A stretch of 64,000 nucleotides of DNA from CAVUFH01 sp963740835 (GTDB lineage: Bacteria; Actinomycetota; Acidimicrobiia; IMCC26256; PALSA-610). Under the pieces are notes generated by a model, which was given only the letters and a program-made list of their open reading frames with translations, made no database searches and was not told where the DNA came from. How positions within the stretch are numbered: position 1 is the first letter of the stretch; each line of letters begins with the position of its first letter. A program made the position numbers and the translations under genes. Of this stretch, positions 25,800 to 33,717 are shown piece by piece. The stretch lies in assembly GCA_963740835.1 (NCBI GenBank), contig CAVUFH010000002.1:620001-684000 (forward strand). The letters run 5' to 3'.

Positions 25800-25805
25800 T
25801 ACACT
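25800..25805 (+). promoter_or_regulatory. -10 hexamer TACACT of pdxS (leaderless)
   Basis: TACACT ends 7 nt before ATG 25813. No Shine-Dalgarno sequence lies between, so the mRNA probably starts at the initiation codon. Confidence 0.55.
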
Positions 25806-25812
25806 GGGCGCC

Positions 25813-26700
25813 ATGGCCGATGAGCGCACCACCGGTACCGCCCGCGTCAAGCGGGGTCTCGCGGAGATGCTCCGAGGCGGCGTCATCATGGACGTCGTCA
25901 ACGCCGAGCAGGCGAAGATCGCCGAAGACGCCGGCGCCACCGCGGTGATGGCGCTGGAGCGGGTCCCGGCCGACATCCGCCGCGACGGCGGCGTCGCCCG
26001 CATGAGCGATCCCGCGATGATCGAGGGCATCCAAGCCGCGGTGACGATCCCGGTGATGGCGAAGTGCCGCATCGGTCACTTCGCCGAAGCTCAGGTGCTC
26101 CAGGGCCTCGGCGTCGACTACATCGACGAGTCCGAGGTGCTCACACCGGCCGACGAGGCGTATCACGTCGACAAGTGGGCGTTCACGGTTCCGTTCGTGT
26201 GCGGTGCGACCAACCTCGGTGAGGCATTGCGGCGCATCAGCGAAGGTGCCGCGCTGATCCGCTCGAAGGGTGAAGCGGGCACGGGCAACATCGTCGAAGC
26301 CGTGCGTCATCTGCGTTCGATCCTCGGTGACATCGAGAAGCTGCGCATCGCGCGGCCCGAGGAGCGCTACGGCTGGGCGAAGGAACTGCGCGCGCCGATC
26401 GACCTGGTCGAGGAAGTCGCCGACCGGGGCGAGTTGCCCGTGCCGTTGTTCTGCGCAGGTGGCATCGCAACGCCCTCCGACTCGTCGCTCGTGATGCAGT
26501 TGGGTGCGCAAGCGGTGTTCGTCGGCAGCGGCATCTTCAAGTCGTCCGATCCCGCGAAGCGGGCCCGTGCGATCGTCGAAGCGACGACGCACTACGAGGA
26601 CGCGGAGATCGTCGCCAAGGTGTCGCGCGGTCTCGGTGATGCGATGCGCGGCGAGGAGATCGACACCCTCGACGTCAAGCTCGCCGACCGAGGCTGGTGA
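25813..26700 (+). CDS. pdxS: Pyridoxal 5'-phosphate synthase subunit PdxS
   Basis: 295 aa TIM barrel that makes PLP from ribose 5-phosphate, glyceraldehyde 3-phosphate and ammonia delivered by PdxT. RGGVIMDVVNAEQAKIAEDA, ALERVPADIRRDGGVARMSD and VMAKCRIGHFAEAQ are conserved; Lys84 in the last block is the catalytic Lys (Lys81 in B. subtilis). RSKGEAGTGN carries the second active-site Lys. It is followed by pdxT and yebC as in M. tuberculosis. It is transcribed from its own leaderless promoter. Confidence 0.97.
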   Translation: MADERTTGTARVKRGLAEMLRGGVIMDVVNAEQAKIAEDAGATAVMALERVPADIRRDGGVARMSDPAMIEGIQAAVTIPVMAKCRIGHFAEAQVLQGLGVDYIDESEVLTPADEAYHVDKWAFTVPFVCGATNLGEALRRISEGAALIRSKGEAGTGNIVEAVRHLRSILGDIEKLRIARPEERYGWAKELRAPIDLVEEVADRGELPVPLFCAGGIATPSDSSLVMQLGAQAVFVGSGIFKSSDPAKRARAIVEATTHYEDAEIVAKVSRGLGDAMRGEEIDTLDVKLADRGW

Positions 26701-26735
26701 CCCACGTGTTCGTGAGGCCCCCAGGTGGTCGGGTC

Positions 26736-26751
26736 GGAGGCGGCAGCCTCC
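26736..26751 (+). other. Hairpin(s) in the pdxS-pdxT gap
   Basis: GGAGGC-GGCA-GCCTCC forms a 6-bp stem. The overlapping CGGCAG (26741-26746) and CTGCCG (26751-26756) can form a mutually exclusive stem. The 94-bp gap otherwise holds no gene and only a weak GGGGG tract before pdxT. Confidence 0.35.
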
Positions 26752-26794
26752 TGCCGTAGGCCCTCCGCCGAGCCGACGGGGCGGGGGTGAACAG

Positions 26795-27370
26795 GTGAGC
26801 AAGATCGGAGTCCTCGCGCTGCAAGGTGCGTTCCGCGAGCACGCGGAGGCGTTGCGCGCGCTCGACGCTGACGTCACGTTCGTCAAGCGGCCCGAACACG
26901 TCGCTGCGGTCGACGGGATCGTGCTGCCCGGCGGTGAGTCGACCACGATGGACAAGCTGCTCGACTCCGCGGGCCTGCGGGAACCGTTGCGCGAGCGGCT
27001 CGCGGACGGCCTGCCCGCGCTCGCGACGTGCGCCGGCTTGATCGTGCTCGCCCGCGAGGTGGTCGACGGGCGCCCGGACCAGCAACCGCTCGGCGTGATC
27101 GACGCGACAGTGCGGCGCAACGGGTACGGCCGTCAGCGCGAGTCGTTCGAAGCCGACCTCGCCGTACGCGACCTCGACGGGGGTACGTTCCGTGGCGTGT
27201 TCATCCGCGCGCCCAAGATCGAGCGCACGGGCGCTGCCGTCGAAGTGCTCGCCGAGCTCGAGGGCGTTCCCGTCTTCGGGCGAGAGGGTCGCATCTACTT
27301 CTCTTCCTTCCATCCCGAGCTCGCGAACGACCTGCGGTTGCACGAGCTCTTCATCCGTGAGGTGGCGTGA
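26795..27370 (+). CDS. pdxT: Pyridoxal 5'-phosphate synthase glutaminase subunit PdxT
   Basis: 191 aa class I glutamine amidotransferase that releases ammonia for PdxS. The catalytic triad is Cys79 (ATCAGLIVLA) with His173 and Glu175 (SFHPELAND). LALQGAFREHAEAL and LPGGESTTM are family signatures. Its glutamine-binding loop reads TCAG rather than the more usual GTCAGMI, a small variation seen in the family. The stop shares a base with the yebC ATG (TGATG). Confidence 0.96.
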   Translation: MSKIGVLALQGAFREHAEALRALDADVTFVKRPEHVAAVDGIVLPGGESTTMDKLLDSAGLREPLRERLADGLPALATCAGLIVLAREVVDGRPDQQPLGVIDATVRRNGYGRQRESFEADLAVRDLDGGTFRGVFIRAPKIERTGAAVEVLAELEGVPVFGREGRIYFSSFHPELANDLRLHELFIREVA

Positions 27371-28122
27371 TGTCGGGTCATTCCAAGTGGCATTCGATCA
27401 AGCACAAGAAGGGTGCGGCCGACGCCGCGCGCGGCAAGTTGTTCGCGGTGCTGATCCGCCAGATCGAGGTCGCGGCGCGCCAGGGCGGTGGTGACCCCGA
27501 GTCGAACGCGACGCTCCGCACGATGGTGAGCAAGGCGCGTGACAACTCGGTGCCCATGGACACGATCCAACGTGCAATCAAGCGCGGCACCGGCGAAGAA
27601 GAAGGCGTCACGTACGAGGCGATCTCCTACGAGGGCTATGCGCCTGGGGGCGTTGCAGTCATCGTGCAGTGCCTCACCGACAACCGGAACCGGACCGGCT
27701 CCGAGATCAAGAACGTCTTCAGTCGCAACGGTGGGTCGTTCGCGGAACCCGGCGCGGTGTCCTGGCAGTTCGAGCGCAAGGGCATCGTCGTGCTCGACAA
27801 GGCGGTGGCGTCGGAAGACGACTTGACGCTCGCGGCGGCCGATGCCGGCGCGGAAGACATCGAAGACCTCGGTGACACGTGGCAGGTCACGACACCGCCC
27901 ACCGAACTCCACGCAGTACGGACCGCGCTCGACGCCGCAGGTTTCACGACGAAGTCGGGGGATCTCACGATGATCCCGACAACGAGCGTCGAGCTCGACG
28001 ACGAGAGTCAAGCGAAGCAAGTATTGCGACTCATGGACGCACTCGAAGAACACGACGACGTCGAAGCCGTGTACGCGAACTTCGACATCCCCGATGCCGT
28101 CCTCGAGGCGGTGTCCGCATGA
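27370..28122 (+). CDS. yebC: YebC/PmpR family regulatory protein
   Basis: 250 aa TACO1/YebC protein, MSGHSKWHSIKHKKGAADAA at the N-terminus, with conserved NVFSRNGGSFAEPGAVSWQF. Known members bind DNA or assist translation of proline stretches. ATG 27370 gives the canonical MSGHSKW start; an in-frame GTG three bases earlier is ignored. The pdxT-yebC order is as in mycobacteria, where ruvCAB follow shortly. Here ruvCAB lie 6 kb further on, with antiporter and cox genes in between. Confidence 0.95.
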   Translation: MSGHSKWHSIKHKKGAADAARGKLFAVLIRQIEVAARQGGGDPESNATLRTMVSKARDNSVPMDTIQRAIKRGTGEEEGVTYEAISYEGYAPGGVAVIVQCLTDNRNRTGSEIKNVFSRNGGSFAEPGAVSWQFERKGIVVLDKAVASEDDLTLAAADAGAEDIEDLGDTWQVTTPPTELHAVRTALDAAGFTTKSGDLTMIPTTSVELDDESQAKQVLRLMDALEEHDDVEAVYANFDIPDAVLEAVSA

Positions 28123-28577
28123 TCCAGCCGGGTGAGGCTGCGCCCGAGTTCACGTTGCCGGGCATCGAGAAGGGCGAACGTCGCAACTTCTCGCTCACCG
28201 AGTTCCGTGGCCGCAACGTGGTACTCGCGTTCTACCCGGGCGACAACACGCCCGGGTGCACAAGGCAGTTGTGTTCGTACCGCGACGACTGGTCCGAGTT
28301 CGAACGCATCGACGCGGTGCTCCTGGGCATCTCGCCGCAAGACGTCGACAGCCACGAGAAGTTCGCCACCAAGCACAACTTCCCGTTCCCGTTGCTCGCG
28401 GATACTGACAAGTCCGTGACGGACGCGTACGGCGTCGGTGCGCCGATCATCGGGGTGCGCCGTTCGGTGTTCGTCGTCGACCGCGAAGGGATCGTGCGCG
28501 ACGCGGACCGCAAGCTCATCGGCGCGACATTCGTGCCCACCGACAAGCTGGTGCCCGTGCTCGCCCGTCTGGCCTGA
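28119..28577 (+). CDS. bcp: Thiol peroxidase of the Bcp/PrxQ family
   Basis: 152 aa peroxiredoxin that reduces hydroperoxides. The peroxidatic Cys47 and resolving Cys52 are five residues apart in NTPGCTRQLC, the PrxQ/Bcp pattern allowing an intramolecular disulfide. FRGRNVVLAFYPGDNTPG and the HEKFATKHNFPFPLLAD block are conserved. The start overlaps the yebC stop by 4 nt (ATGA), so it is the last gene of the pdxT-yebC-bcp unit. Confidence 0.93.
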   Translation: MIQPGEAAPEFTLPGIEKGERRNFSLTEFRGRNVVLAFYPGDNTPGCTRQLCSYRDDWSEFERIDAVLLGISPQDVDSHEKFATKHNFPFPLLADTDKSVTDAYGVGAPIIGVRRSVFVVDREGIVRDADRKLIGATFVPTDKLVPVLARLA

Positions 28578-28639
28578 CCCGCGTCCGCACGACCGAACCG
28601 GTGCCGCACCGCCCCGACCGAGCGGTGGGAGACGTCCGC

Positions 28640-28645
28640 TACCCT
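28640..28645 (+). promoter_or_regulatory. -10 hexamer TACCCT, leaderless start at 28652
   Basis: TACCCT ends 6 nt before ATG 28652, matching the spacing seen at other leaderless genes here. Confidence 0.5.
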
Positions 28646-28651
28646 CGACCG

Positions 28652-29029
28652 ATGAGGCGAGTCCGGTACGGACGCCTGCGCGTCCTCACCCTCCTCGGAT
28701 TCCTGGTCGCCGGGCTGTGCCTGCTGACCGCGTCGGGCCGCTCGGCCGCGCTCGAAGCCGCCGACGCCGCGTCCGCACGAGTCGCCGCTTCCGTCGACCA
28801 GCTGCCGGAAGCGCCCGCGCAGCTCGAACGGCCCACGGCGCGCGTCTCCGCTCCCGCGTCGTTCCGGCCGGCCGCCGAGCCGCTCGGCGCGGTGAGTGGC
28901 TCCATCGCCCTGCGTGTCGTTCTTTTCGCCCTTGCCATCTCCTTCGCGACCGGTCCGGCGCTGCGCACGCGCGTCGCGTGGCGGTCGGGCCCGCGTGCGC
29001 CGCCGTACGCGATCACTGCGCGTCCTTGA
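28652..29029 (+). CDS. Small uncharacterised membrane or secreted protein
   Basis: 125 aa, no recognised family. Arg-rich N-terminus, then a hydrophobic segment at about residues 9-27 (LRVLTLLGFLVAGLCLLTA) usable as a signal or anchor. An Ala/Pro/Glu-rich segment (30-80) follows, a second hydrophobic stretch lies at about 84-100 (SIALRVVLFALAISFAT), and the tail is Arg-rich. The leaderless promoter upstream supports its being a real gene, but low complexity and the lack of homology I can recall keep confidence moderate. It may be the first gene of the unit leading to khtTU, although 61 bp separate it from the next gene. Confidence 0.5.
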   Translation: MRRVRYGRLRVLTLLGFLVAGLCLLTASGRSAALEAADAASARVAASVDQLPEAPAQLERPTARVSAPASFRPAAEPLGAVSGSIALRVVLFALAISFATGPALRTRVAWRSGPRAPPYAITARP

Positions 29030-29090
29030 CGCGTCGAGATCGTGTCCGCCCCGCGCGCCTCTGGCGCGCGCCCCGGCCCGGGAGCAAACC

Positions 29091-29537
29091 ATGTCTCCGA
29101 CCGATGTCACCACCCGCCCGACCCCGGTACGCCGCCGGGCTCCGCTGATCGCGCTCATCGTCGTCGCCGTCCTGGTCGCGGCGGGGCTGATAGAGCTCGC
29201 GTCCGCCGCGATCGCGACGCCGAGGTTCGTCCCGCGCGTCACGTTCGTGAACGACACGCCGTACGGCGTCGATGTCGACCTGCGTAACTCCGATCGCGGC
29301 GGCGTGGTGCTGCTCGGCCGCGCGCTCCCGGAGCAGCGCACCGCGAAGCACGAGGTCTACGACGGTGGCGACCGCTGGATCTTCGGGTTCACGCGCGGCG
29401 GCGTGGTCGCGGGCGCGGTCGAGATGTCGCGCGACGACCTCGACCACACCGGTTGGCGCGTCACCGTGCCCGCGTCCGTCGAGCAGCGGCTGACCGACGC
29501 GGGGCAACCGCCGTACCCGGCCGAAGGCTCGCGTTGA
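29091..29537 (+). CDS. Uncharacterised membrane-anchored protein coupled to khtT
   Basis: 148 aa. A short cytoplasmic N-terminus with VRRR, one TM helix (about 18-39, APLIALIVVAVLVAAGLIEL), then about 105 residues outside the cytoplasm: a beta-rich region (FVPRVTFVNDTPYGVDVDLR) and GDRWIFGFTRGGVVAGAVEM. No family is recognised. The stop overlaps the TTG start of khtT (TTGA), which argues for translational coupling with the antiporter subunits and a role at the membrane face of that system. GGGAG lies 9 nt before the ATG. Confidence 0.65.
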   Translation: MSPTDVTTRPTPVRRRAPLIALIVVAVLVAAGLIELASAAIATPRFVPRVTFVNDTPYGVDVDLRNSDRGGVVLLGRALPEQRTAKHEVYDGGDRWIFGFTRGGVVAGAVEMSRDDLDHTGWRVTVPASVEQRLTDAGQPPYPAEGSR

Positions 29538-30052
29538 GCGACCGGCCCGGGCCGGATCGCCGCTTGCTCCAGGCCAATGTCGTCGAGCAGTCGCTCCCGG
29601 GCATCGGCATGCGCTACGAGCTCGAAGCGATCGAGGGCGGGACGGTGTGCGTGGTGGTGCACCACTCCGGCCGGCGCGACGTCTACGTGTTGCCGCGCGG
29701 TGGCGGCGACCCGCGCGCGTCGCTCACGCTCACCGACACGCAGGCCCGCACCCTCGGTGCGGTGCTCTCCGGCGCGTACTTCCAACCCGCGATCGTCGAA
29801 GAGATCGAAGCGGTCGTCGGCACGTTGCTCATCGACTGGGTCACGCTGCACGAAGCGTCGCCGGCCGCGGGTCGCAGCATCGCCGACCTCGAGATCCGGC
29901 GGCGCACGAAGATGACCGTGGCCGCGATCCTCCGCGGGTCGCAGTCGATCGTCGCGCCCGAGCCCACGGAAGTGCTGCGCGCAGGCGATCGGCTGGTCGT
30001 GGTCGGCCGCCAGGAGGACTTGCGCACGTTCGTGCACCACGTGGTGGGCTGA
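29534..30052 (+). CDS. khtT: TrkA-C (RCK_C) regulatory subunit of a K+/H+ antiporter, KhtT-like
   Basis: 172 aa soluble protein. The C-terminal RCK_C fold is seen in GRSIADLEIRRRTKMTVAAI, EVLRAGDRLVVVGRQEDL and a final FVHHVVG. The N-terminal half contains a KhtT-like domain (EQSLPGIGMRYELEA, then VVHHSGRRDVYVL). In B. subtilis KhtT gates the KhtU antiporter and RCK_C domains bind c-di-AMP, so nucleotide control is plausible. TTG 29534 overlaps the previous stop and is the only start that keeps the whole N-terminal domain. The antiporter gene begins 1 bp downstream. Confidence 0.85.
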   Translation: MSDRPGPDRRLLQANVVEQSLPGIGMRYELEAIEGGTVCVVVHHSGRRDVYVLPRGGGDPRASLTLTDTQARTLGAVLSGAYFQPAIVEEIEAVVGTLLIDWVTLHEASPAAGRSIADLEIRRRTKMTVAAILRGSQSIVAPEPTEVLRAGDRLVVVGRQEDLRTFVHHVVG

Positions 30053-30053
30053 A

Positions 30054-31244
30054 GTGGGTGATCAGCTCGTCGCGCTCGGCGGCGCGTTCCTCGCGGCCGG
30101 CGTGCTCGCGCGGCTCGGCCGGAAGGTCGGGCTGCCGACGATCCCGTTCTTCATGCTCGCGGGCGTCATCTTCGGGCCCAACACGCCCGGGATCGCGCTT
30201 GTCGACGATCCGCACTCGCTCGAGCTACTGGCCGCGCTCGGGCTCATCCTGTTGTTGTTTCACCTCGGCCTCGAGTTCTCGCTCGGCGATCTCCTCGCGG
30301 GCGGTCGGTCGTTGCTCACCATCGGTGCGATCTACCTGGCCCTGAACATCGGCGGCGGTCTCGCGTTCGGCTTCGCGCTCGGCTGGGGTTCGCGCGAGGC
30401 ACTGGTGATCGCGGGCGCGATCGGCATCTCGTCGTCGGCCATCGTGACGAAGCTGCTCACCGAGCTGCACCGGCTCGCGAACCCGGAGAGTCGGCTGATC
30501 CTCGGCATCATCGTCGTCGAGGACGTGTTCCTTGCGCTGTACCTCGCGGTGTTGCAGCCCGTGCTCGGGAAGGCCGACGGGCCGCTCGACGCGGCCGGTC
30601 AGTTCGCGACTGCGCTGGCGTTCCTCCTCGCGATGACCGCGCTGGCCCGCTACGGCTCCCGGATCGTCGGCCGGCTCATCGACACGCCCGACGACGAGCT
30701 GTTGACGGTCTGCTTCGTCGGCCTCGCCGTCCTCTCCGCCGGCGTCGCCGAGGAGCTGGGGGTGTCGGACGCGATCGGCGCGTTCATGATCGGGCTGGTG
30801 CTGGCGGAGACGCCGGTCTCCCAGCGGATCGAGCGGTTGGTACTGCCGCTGCGCGATGCGTTCGCGGCGGTCTTCTTCTTCGCGTTCGGCCTGACCATCG
30901 ACCCGAGCGACGCGGGCAAGGTGATCGTGCCGGTGCTCGTCGCCGTGGCCCTCTCGCTGGTGCTGAACACGATCGCCGGCCTGATCGCGGCGCGGATGAG
31001 CGGCTTCGGTCGCGGACCCGCGGCGAACATCGGCCTGACGATCCTCGGCCGGGGCGAGTTCTCCTTGATCCTCGCCACGCTGGCCGTCGAGGCCGGACTC
31101 GACGCACGCATCGGGCCGTTCGTCGGCTTCTACGTGCTGATCCTGGCGCTCGTCGCGCCGATCCTCGCGAGCCGTTCGCAACCGCTGAGCCGGTTGCTCC
31201 CGGAACGGTTCTTCGCGCGGCCGGGCGCGGCCGAAGCCGCGTGA
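30054..31244 (+). CDS. khtU: CPA2 family cation:proton antiporter, KhtU-like
   Basis: 396 aa with about 12 TM helices, of the KefB/CPA2 Na+/H+ or K+/H+ exchanger family. GLPTIPFFMLAGVIFGPN, LFHLGLEFSLGDLL, the AIGISSSAIVTKLL unwound helix, and DAIGAFMIGLVLAET are typical. There is no C-terminal NAD-binding RCK domain; that role is in the separate khtT gene just upstream. This layout matches the khtTU K+ efflux pair. Confidence 0.88.
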   Translation: MGDQLVALGGAFLAAGVLARLGRKVGLPTIPFFMLAGVIFGPNTPGIALVDDPHSLELLAALGLILLLFHLGLEFSLGDLLAGGRSLLTIGAIYLALNIGGGLAFGFALGWGSREALVIAGAIGISSSAIVTKLLTELHRLANPESRLILGIIVVEDVFLALYLAVLQPVLGKADGPLDAAGQFATALAFLLAMTALARYGSRIVGRLIDTPDDELLTVCFVGLAVLSAGVAEELGVSDAIGAFMIGLVLAETPVSQRIERLVLPLRDAFAAVFFFAFGLTIDPSDAGKVIVPVLVAVALSLVLNTIAGLIAARMSGFGRGPAANIGLTILGRGEFSLILATLAVEAGLDARIGPFVGFYVLILALVAPILASRSQPLSRLLPERFFARPGAAEAA

Positions 31245-31282
31245 CGGTGCCGCGCGGTGCGGCAGGCACCTTGGCGCGGCCG

Positions 31283-31288
31283 CATAAT
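31283..31288 (+). promoter_or_regulatory. -10 hexamer CATAAT of a leaderless gene
   Basis: CATAAT ends 6 nt before ATG 31295, the likely start of the PPOX-type gene. Confidence 0.5.
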
Positions 31289-31294
31289 GAGCGG

Positions 31295-31704
31295 ATGGAC
31301 ACGGAAGCGGCACTGCGCTTCGCGGCGAGAACCATCGGGGCGTCCTCGCGACCCGCAGGCAGAACGGCCGTCCGCAGATGTCACCGATCACGTGCGGTGT
31401 CGATGCCGACGGCAAGGTCGTGATCAGCACACGGCAGACAGCCGTGAAGACGAAGAACGTGCGGCGGGACCCGAACGTCTCGCTCTGCGCCTTCGCGGAT
31501 TCCTTCTACGGTCCCTGGGTCCAGATCGACGGGACCGCGGAGATCGTCTCGTTACCGGAGGCGATGGACGGCCTCGTCGACTACTACCGCAGCATCTCGG
31601 GCGAACACCCGGATTGGGACGACTACCGGTCCGCGATGCAACGCGAGAAGCGCTGCCTGATACGGATCACCATCACCGCAGCCGGCCCGGACGTGAGCGG
31701 TTGA
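31295..31704 (+). CDS. PPOX-class FMN/F420-dependent oxidoreductase-like protein, frameshifted
   Basis: About 136 aa split beta-barrel protein of the pyridoxamine 5'-phosphate oxidase superfamily. The N-terminal MDTEAALRFAA is in one frame. Restoring one missing base near 31321-31324 continues as ENHRGVLATRRQNGRPQ into MSPITCGVDADGKVVISTRQ and SLCAFADSFYGPWVQIDG. The span (410 nt) is one short of a multiple of three, as predicted. This actinobacterial type often uses F420. It precedes the cox-like cluster by 74 bp and may or may not belong to it. Confidence 0.78.
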
Positions 31705-31778
31705 TGGGCTTCCCGCGCTTTGGCCGGACGACCGGATCGGCGCGAGGCTTCGAACCGTCCGAACAAGAGGGAGTACGC

Positions 31779-32264
31779 ATGCGGATCGGCATGACGGTGA
31801 ACGGCAACGCGCAGGACCACGAGGTCGAGGCGCGTACGTTGCTCGTCCAGTACCTCCGGGAAGCGTGCGGACTCACGGGGACGAAGATCGGCTGCGACAC
31901 GTCATCGTGCGGCGCGTGCACCGTGCTGATCGACGGTGAGTCGGTGAAGTCGTGCACGATGTTCGCCGCGCAAGCCGACGGCGCGTCGGTCGTGACCATC
32001 GAGGGCCTCGCTCGTGACGGCGAGTTCCATCCCGTCCAGCAGGCCTTCCACGAGCAGCACGGCCTCCAGTGCGGCTACTGCACGGCCGGCATGGTCCTGG
32101 CTTCGGTCTCGTTCCTCGAGGAGAACCCGAATCCGACCGAGCGCGACGTGCGCCTCGGCCTCGAAGGGAACCTCTGCCGCTGCACCGGCTACCACAACAT
32201 CGTGAAAGCCGTGCTCGCGGCCGCGGCCGCGGCCACCGAGCCCCGGTCCGGAGCGGCGCAGTGA
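31779..32264 (+). CDS. coxS: Molybdenum hydroxylase small subunit, two [2Fe-2S] clusters (CoxS/CutS type)
   Basis: 161 aa electron-transfer subunit of the xanthine dehydrogenase/CO dehydrogenase family. The plant-type cluster uses Cys39, Cys44, Cys47 and Cys59; the second uses Cys98, Cys101, Cys133 and Cys135 (QCGYC and NLCRC). GLEGNLCRCTGYHNIV is diagnostic. ATG 31779 has GAGGGAG 6 nt upstream. It overlaps the FAD subunit by 4 nt (GTGA). The catalytic molybdopterin subunit (CoxL) is not encoded nearby. Confidence 0.93.
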   Translation: MRIGMTVNGNAQDHEVEARTLLVQYLREACGLTGTKIGCDTSSCGACTVLIDGESVKSCTMFAAQADGASVVTIEGLARDGEFHPVQQAFHEQHGLQCGYCTAGMVLASVSFLEENPNPTERDVRLGLEGNLCRCTGYHNIVKAVLAAAAAATEPRSGAAQ

Positions 32265-33079
32265 TCCCCGCGGCGTTCGACTACGTCCGTGCCGACTCGG
32301 CGGATCAGGCCGTCGCGCTCATCGGCGAGCACGGCGAGGACGCGAAGTTCCTCGCCGGTGGGATGTCGCTGATCCCGCTCATGAAGCTGCGGCTGGCAAC
32401 GCCCGCGGTGCTCGTCGACCTCGGGCGCGTCCGCGATCTGTCCTACGTGCGCGACGGCGGCGACCACATCGCGATCGGTGCCCTGACGCGGCACCGTGCG
32501 CTCGAGACCGATGCCCTGCTCGCGCAACAGTGCGGCGTGCTGCGCGCGGTCGCGGCGCAGGTTGGTGACAACCAGGTGCGCCACCGGGGCACGCTCGGCG
32601 GCTCCGTTGTCCACGGCGATCCGGCATCGGACCTGCCCGCCGCGCTGCTCGCACTCGACGCGACGTTCGTCGCGCGCGGCCCCGACGGTGAACGGACCAT
32701 CGCAGCGTCGGACTTCTTCCTCGGTTTCCTCGAGACCGCGCTCGGACCCGACGAGCTGCTGACCGAGATCCGCGTCCCGAAGTCCGGACCGACCGGCTTC
32801 GCCTACGAGAAGTTCAACCGACGGGCCCAGGACTGGGCCATCGTCGGCGCGGTCGCGGCGCGGATGAACGGTGACACGCACGTTGCGCTCGTCAACATGG
32901 GGTCGACACCGGTGCGCGCCAGCGGCGTCGAAGCCGCGCTCGCGCAAGGTGCGAACCCGACCGACGCCGCCGCGCACGCGGCCGAAGGGACCGAGCCGAC
33001 GCAGGACCTGAACGCCACGCCCGAATACCGCGAGCACCTCGCCCGCGTCCTCGTACGCCGCGCGCTCGAAGCCGTTTGA
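32261..33079 (+). CDS. coxM: Molybdenum hydroxylase medium subunit, FAD-binding (CoxM type)
   Basis: 272 aa FAD-binding subunit. AGGMSLIPLMKLRLATP (FAD pyrophosphate loop) and RGTLGGSVVHGDPASDLPAA are the two family motifs; the C-terminal CO dehydrogenase flavoprotein domain follows (YEKFNRRAQDWAIVGAVA). GTG 32261 overlaps the coxS stop, and its own stop overlaps the next TTG. It passes electrons from the FeS subunit to a quinone or other acceptor. Confidence 0.92.
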   Translation: MIPAAFDYVRADSADQAVALIGEHGEDAKFLAGGMSLIPLMKLRLATPAVLVDLGRVRDLSYVRDGGDHIAIGALTRHRALETDALLAQQCGVLRAVAAQVGDNQVRHRGTLGGSVVHGDPASDLPAALLALDATFVARGPDGERTIAASDFFLGFLETALGPDELLTEIRVPKSGPTGFAYEKFNRRAQDWAIVGAVAARMNGDTHVALVNMGSTPVRASGVEAALAQGANPTDAAAHAAEGTEPTQDLNATPEYREHLARVLVRRALEAV

Positions 33080-33717
33080 ACGAATCCCGCCCGGCTGGGG
33101 CTCGTCGCGGTGCGAACAGTGTCGCGGTGGTCGTGCTCGCGGCGGGCCAGGGGGTGCGGTTCGGAGGCGACGTGCCGAAGCCGCTGCTGCCGTTCTGCGG
33201 CGCATCTCTGCTGCATCACACGCTGGCGGCCGCGACCGCGAGCGATGTCGGTCCGGTGGCGGTGGTGGTCTCCGACGACCGGGTTGCTGGCGCGGTTCCG
33301 GCCGGCGTGGAAGTACTGCGCAACGCGGCCCCCGAAGCCGGTATCGCGTCGAGCCTGCAGGTTGCGCTGCGCACGCTGACACCGCGCAGCGGCGTCGACG
33401 CGGTGGTCGTGGGCCTGGCCGACCAGCCCCTGGTTGGCGCGGAGGCCTACCGGCGGGTCGGGACCGCGGGCGCGGCCGGTGCCGCACTCGCCGTCGCGAC
33501 CTATGAAGGCCGGCGGGCCAACCCGGTGCTCGTCGGCCGCGCGCACTGGGCGGAAGCGCTCGCGCTGACGGGCGACGAGGGCGCGCGCGTGCTCCTGCGC
33601 CGCTACCGTCCCACCGAGGTGCCGTGCGACGGCACCGGCACGCCCACCGACATCGACACCCCCGAAGATCTCGCCGCGTTGGAGGCCCGATGGAAATCAG
33701 CGACAGCTTCCGAGTGA
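33076..33717 (+). CDS. mocA: Molybdenum cofactor cytidylyltransferase-like protein (MocA/MobA family)
   Basis: 213 aa nucleotidyltransferase. VLAAGQGVRFGGDVPKPLLP is the nucleotide-binding loop, PEAGIASSLQVAL and VGLADQPLV complete the MobA-like active site, and DIDTPEDLAAL is the usual C-terminal motif. In molybdenum hydroxylase operons this enzyme makes the cytosine dinucleotide form of the cofactor. The TTG start overlaps the coxM stop by 4 nt. Cytidylyl rather than guanylyl specificity is inferred from context. Confidence 0.85.
   Translation: MNESRPAGARRGANSVAVVVLAAGQGVRFGGDVPKPLLPFCGASLLHHTLAAATASDVGPVAVVVSDDRVAGAVPAGVEVLRNAAPEAGIASSLQVALRTLTPRSGVDAVVVGLADQPLVGAEAYRRVGTAGAAGAALAVATYEGRRANPVLVGRAHWAEALALTGDEGARVLLRRYRPTEVPCDGTGTPTDIDTPEDLAALEARWKSATASE

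Noticed and set aside
23661..26072. 803-codon open frame on the - strand opposite htpX and the DUF3048 gene
   Set aside because: Shadow of real genes; the reverse translation has no recognisable domain and a charged low-complexity composition.
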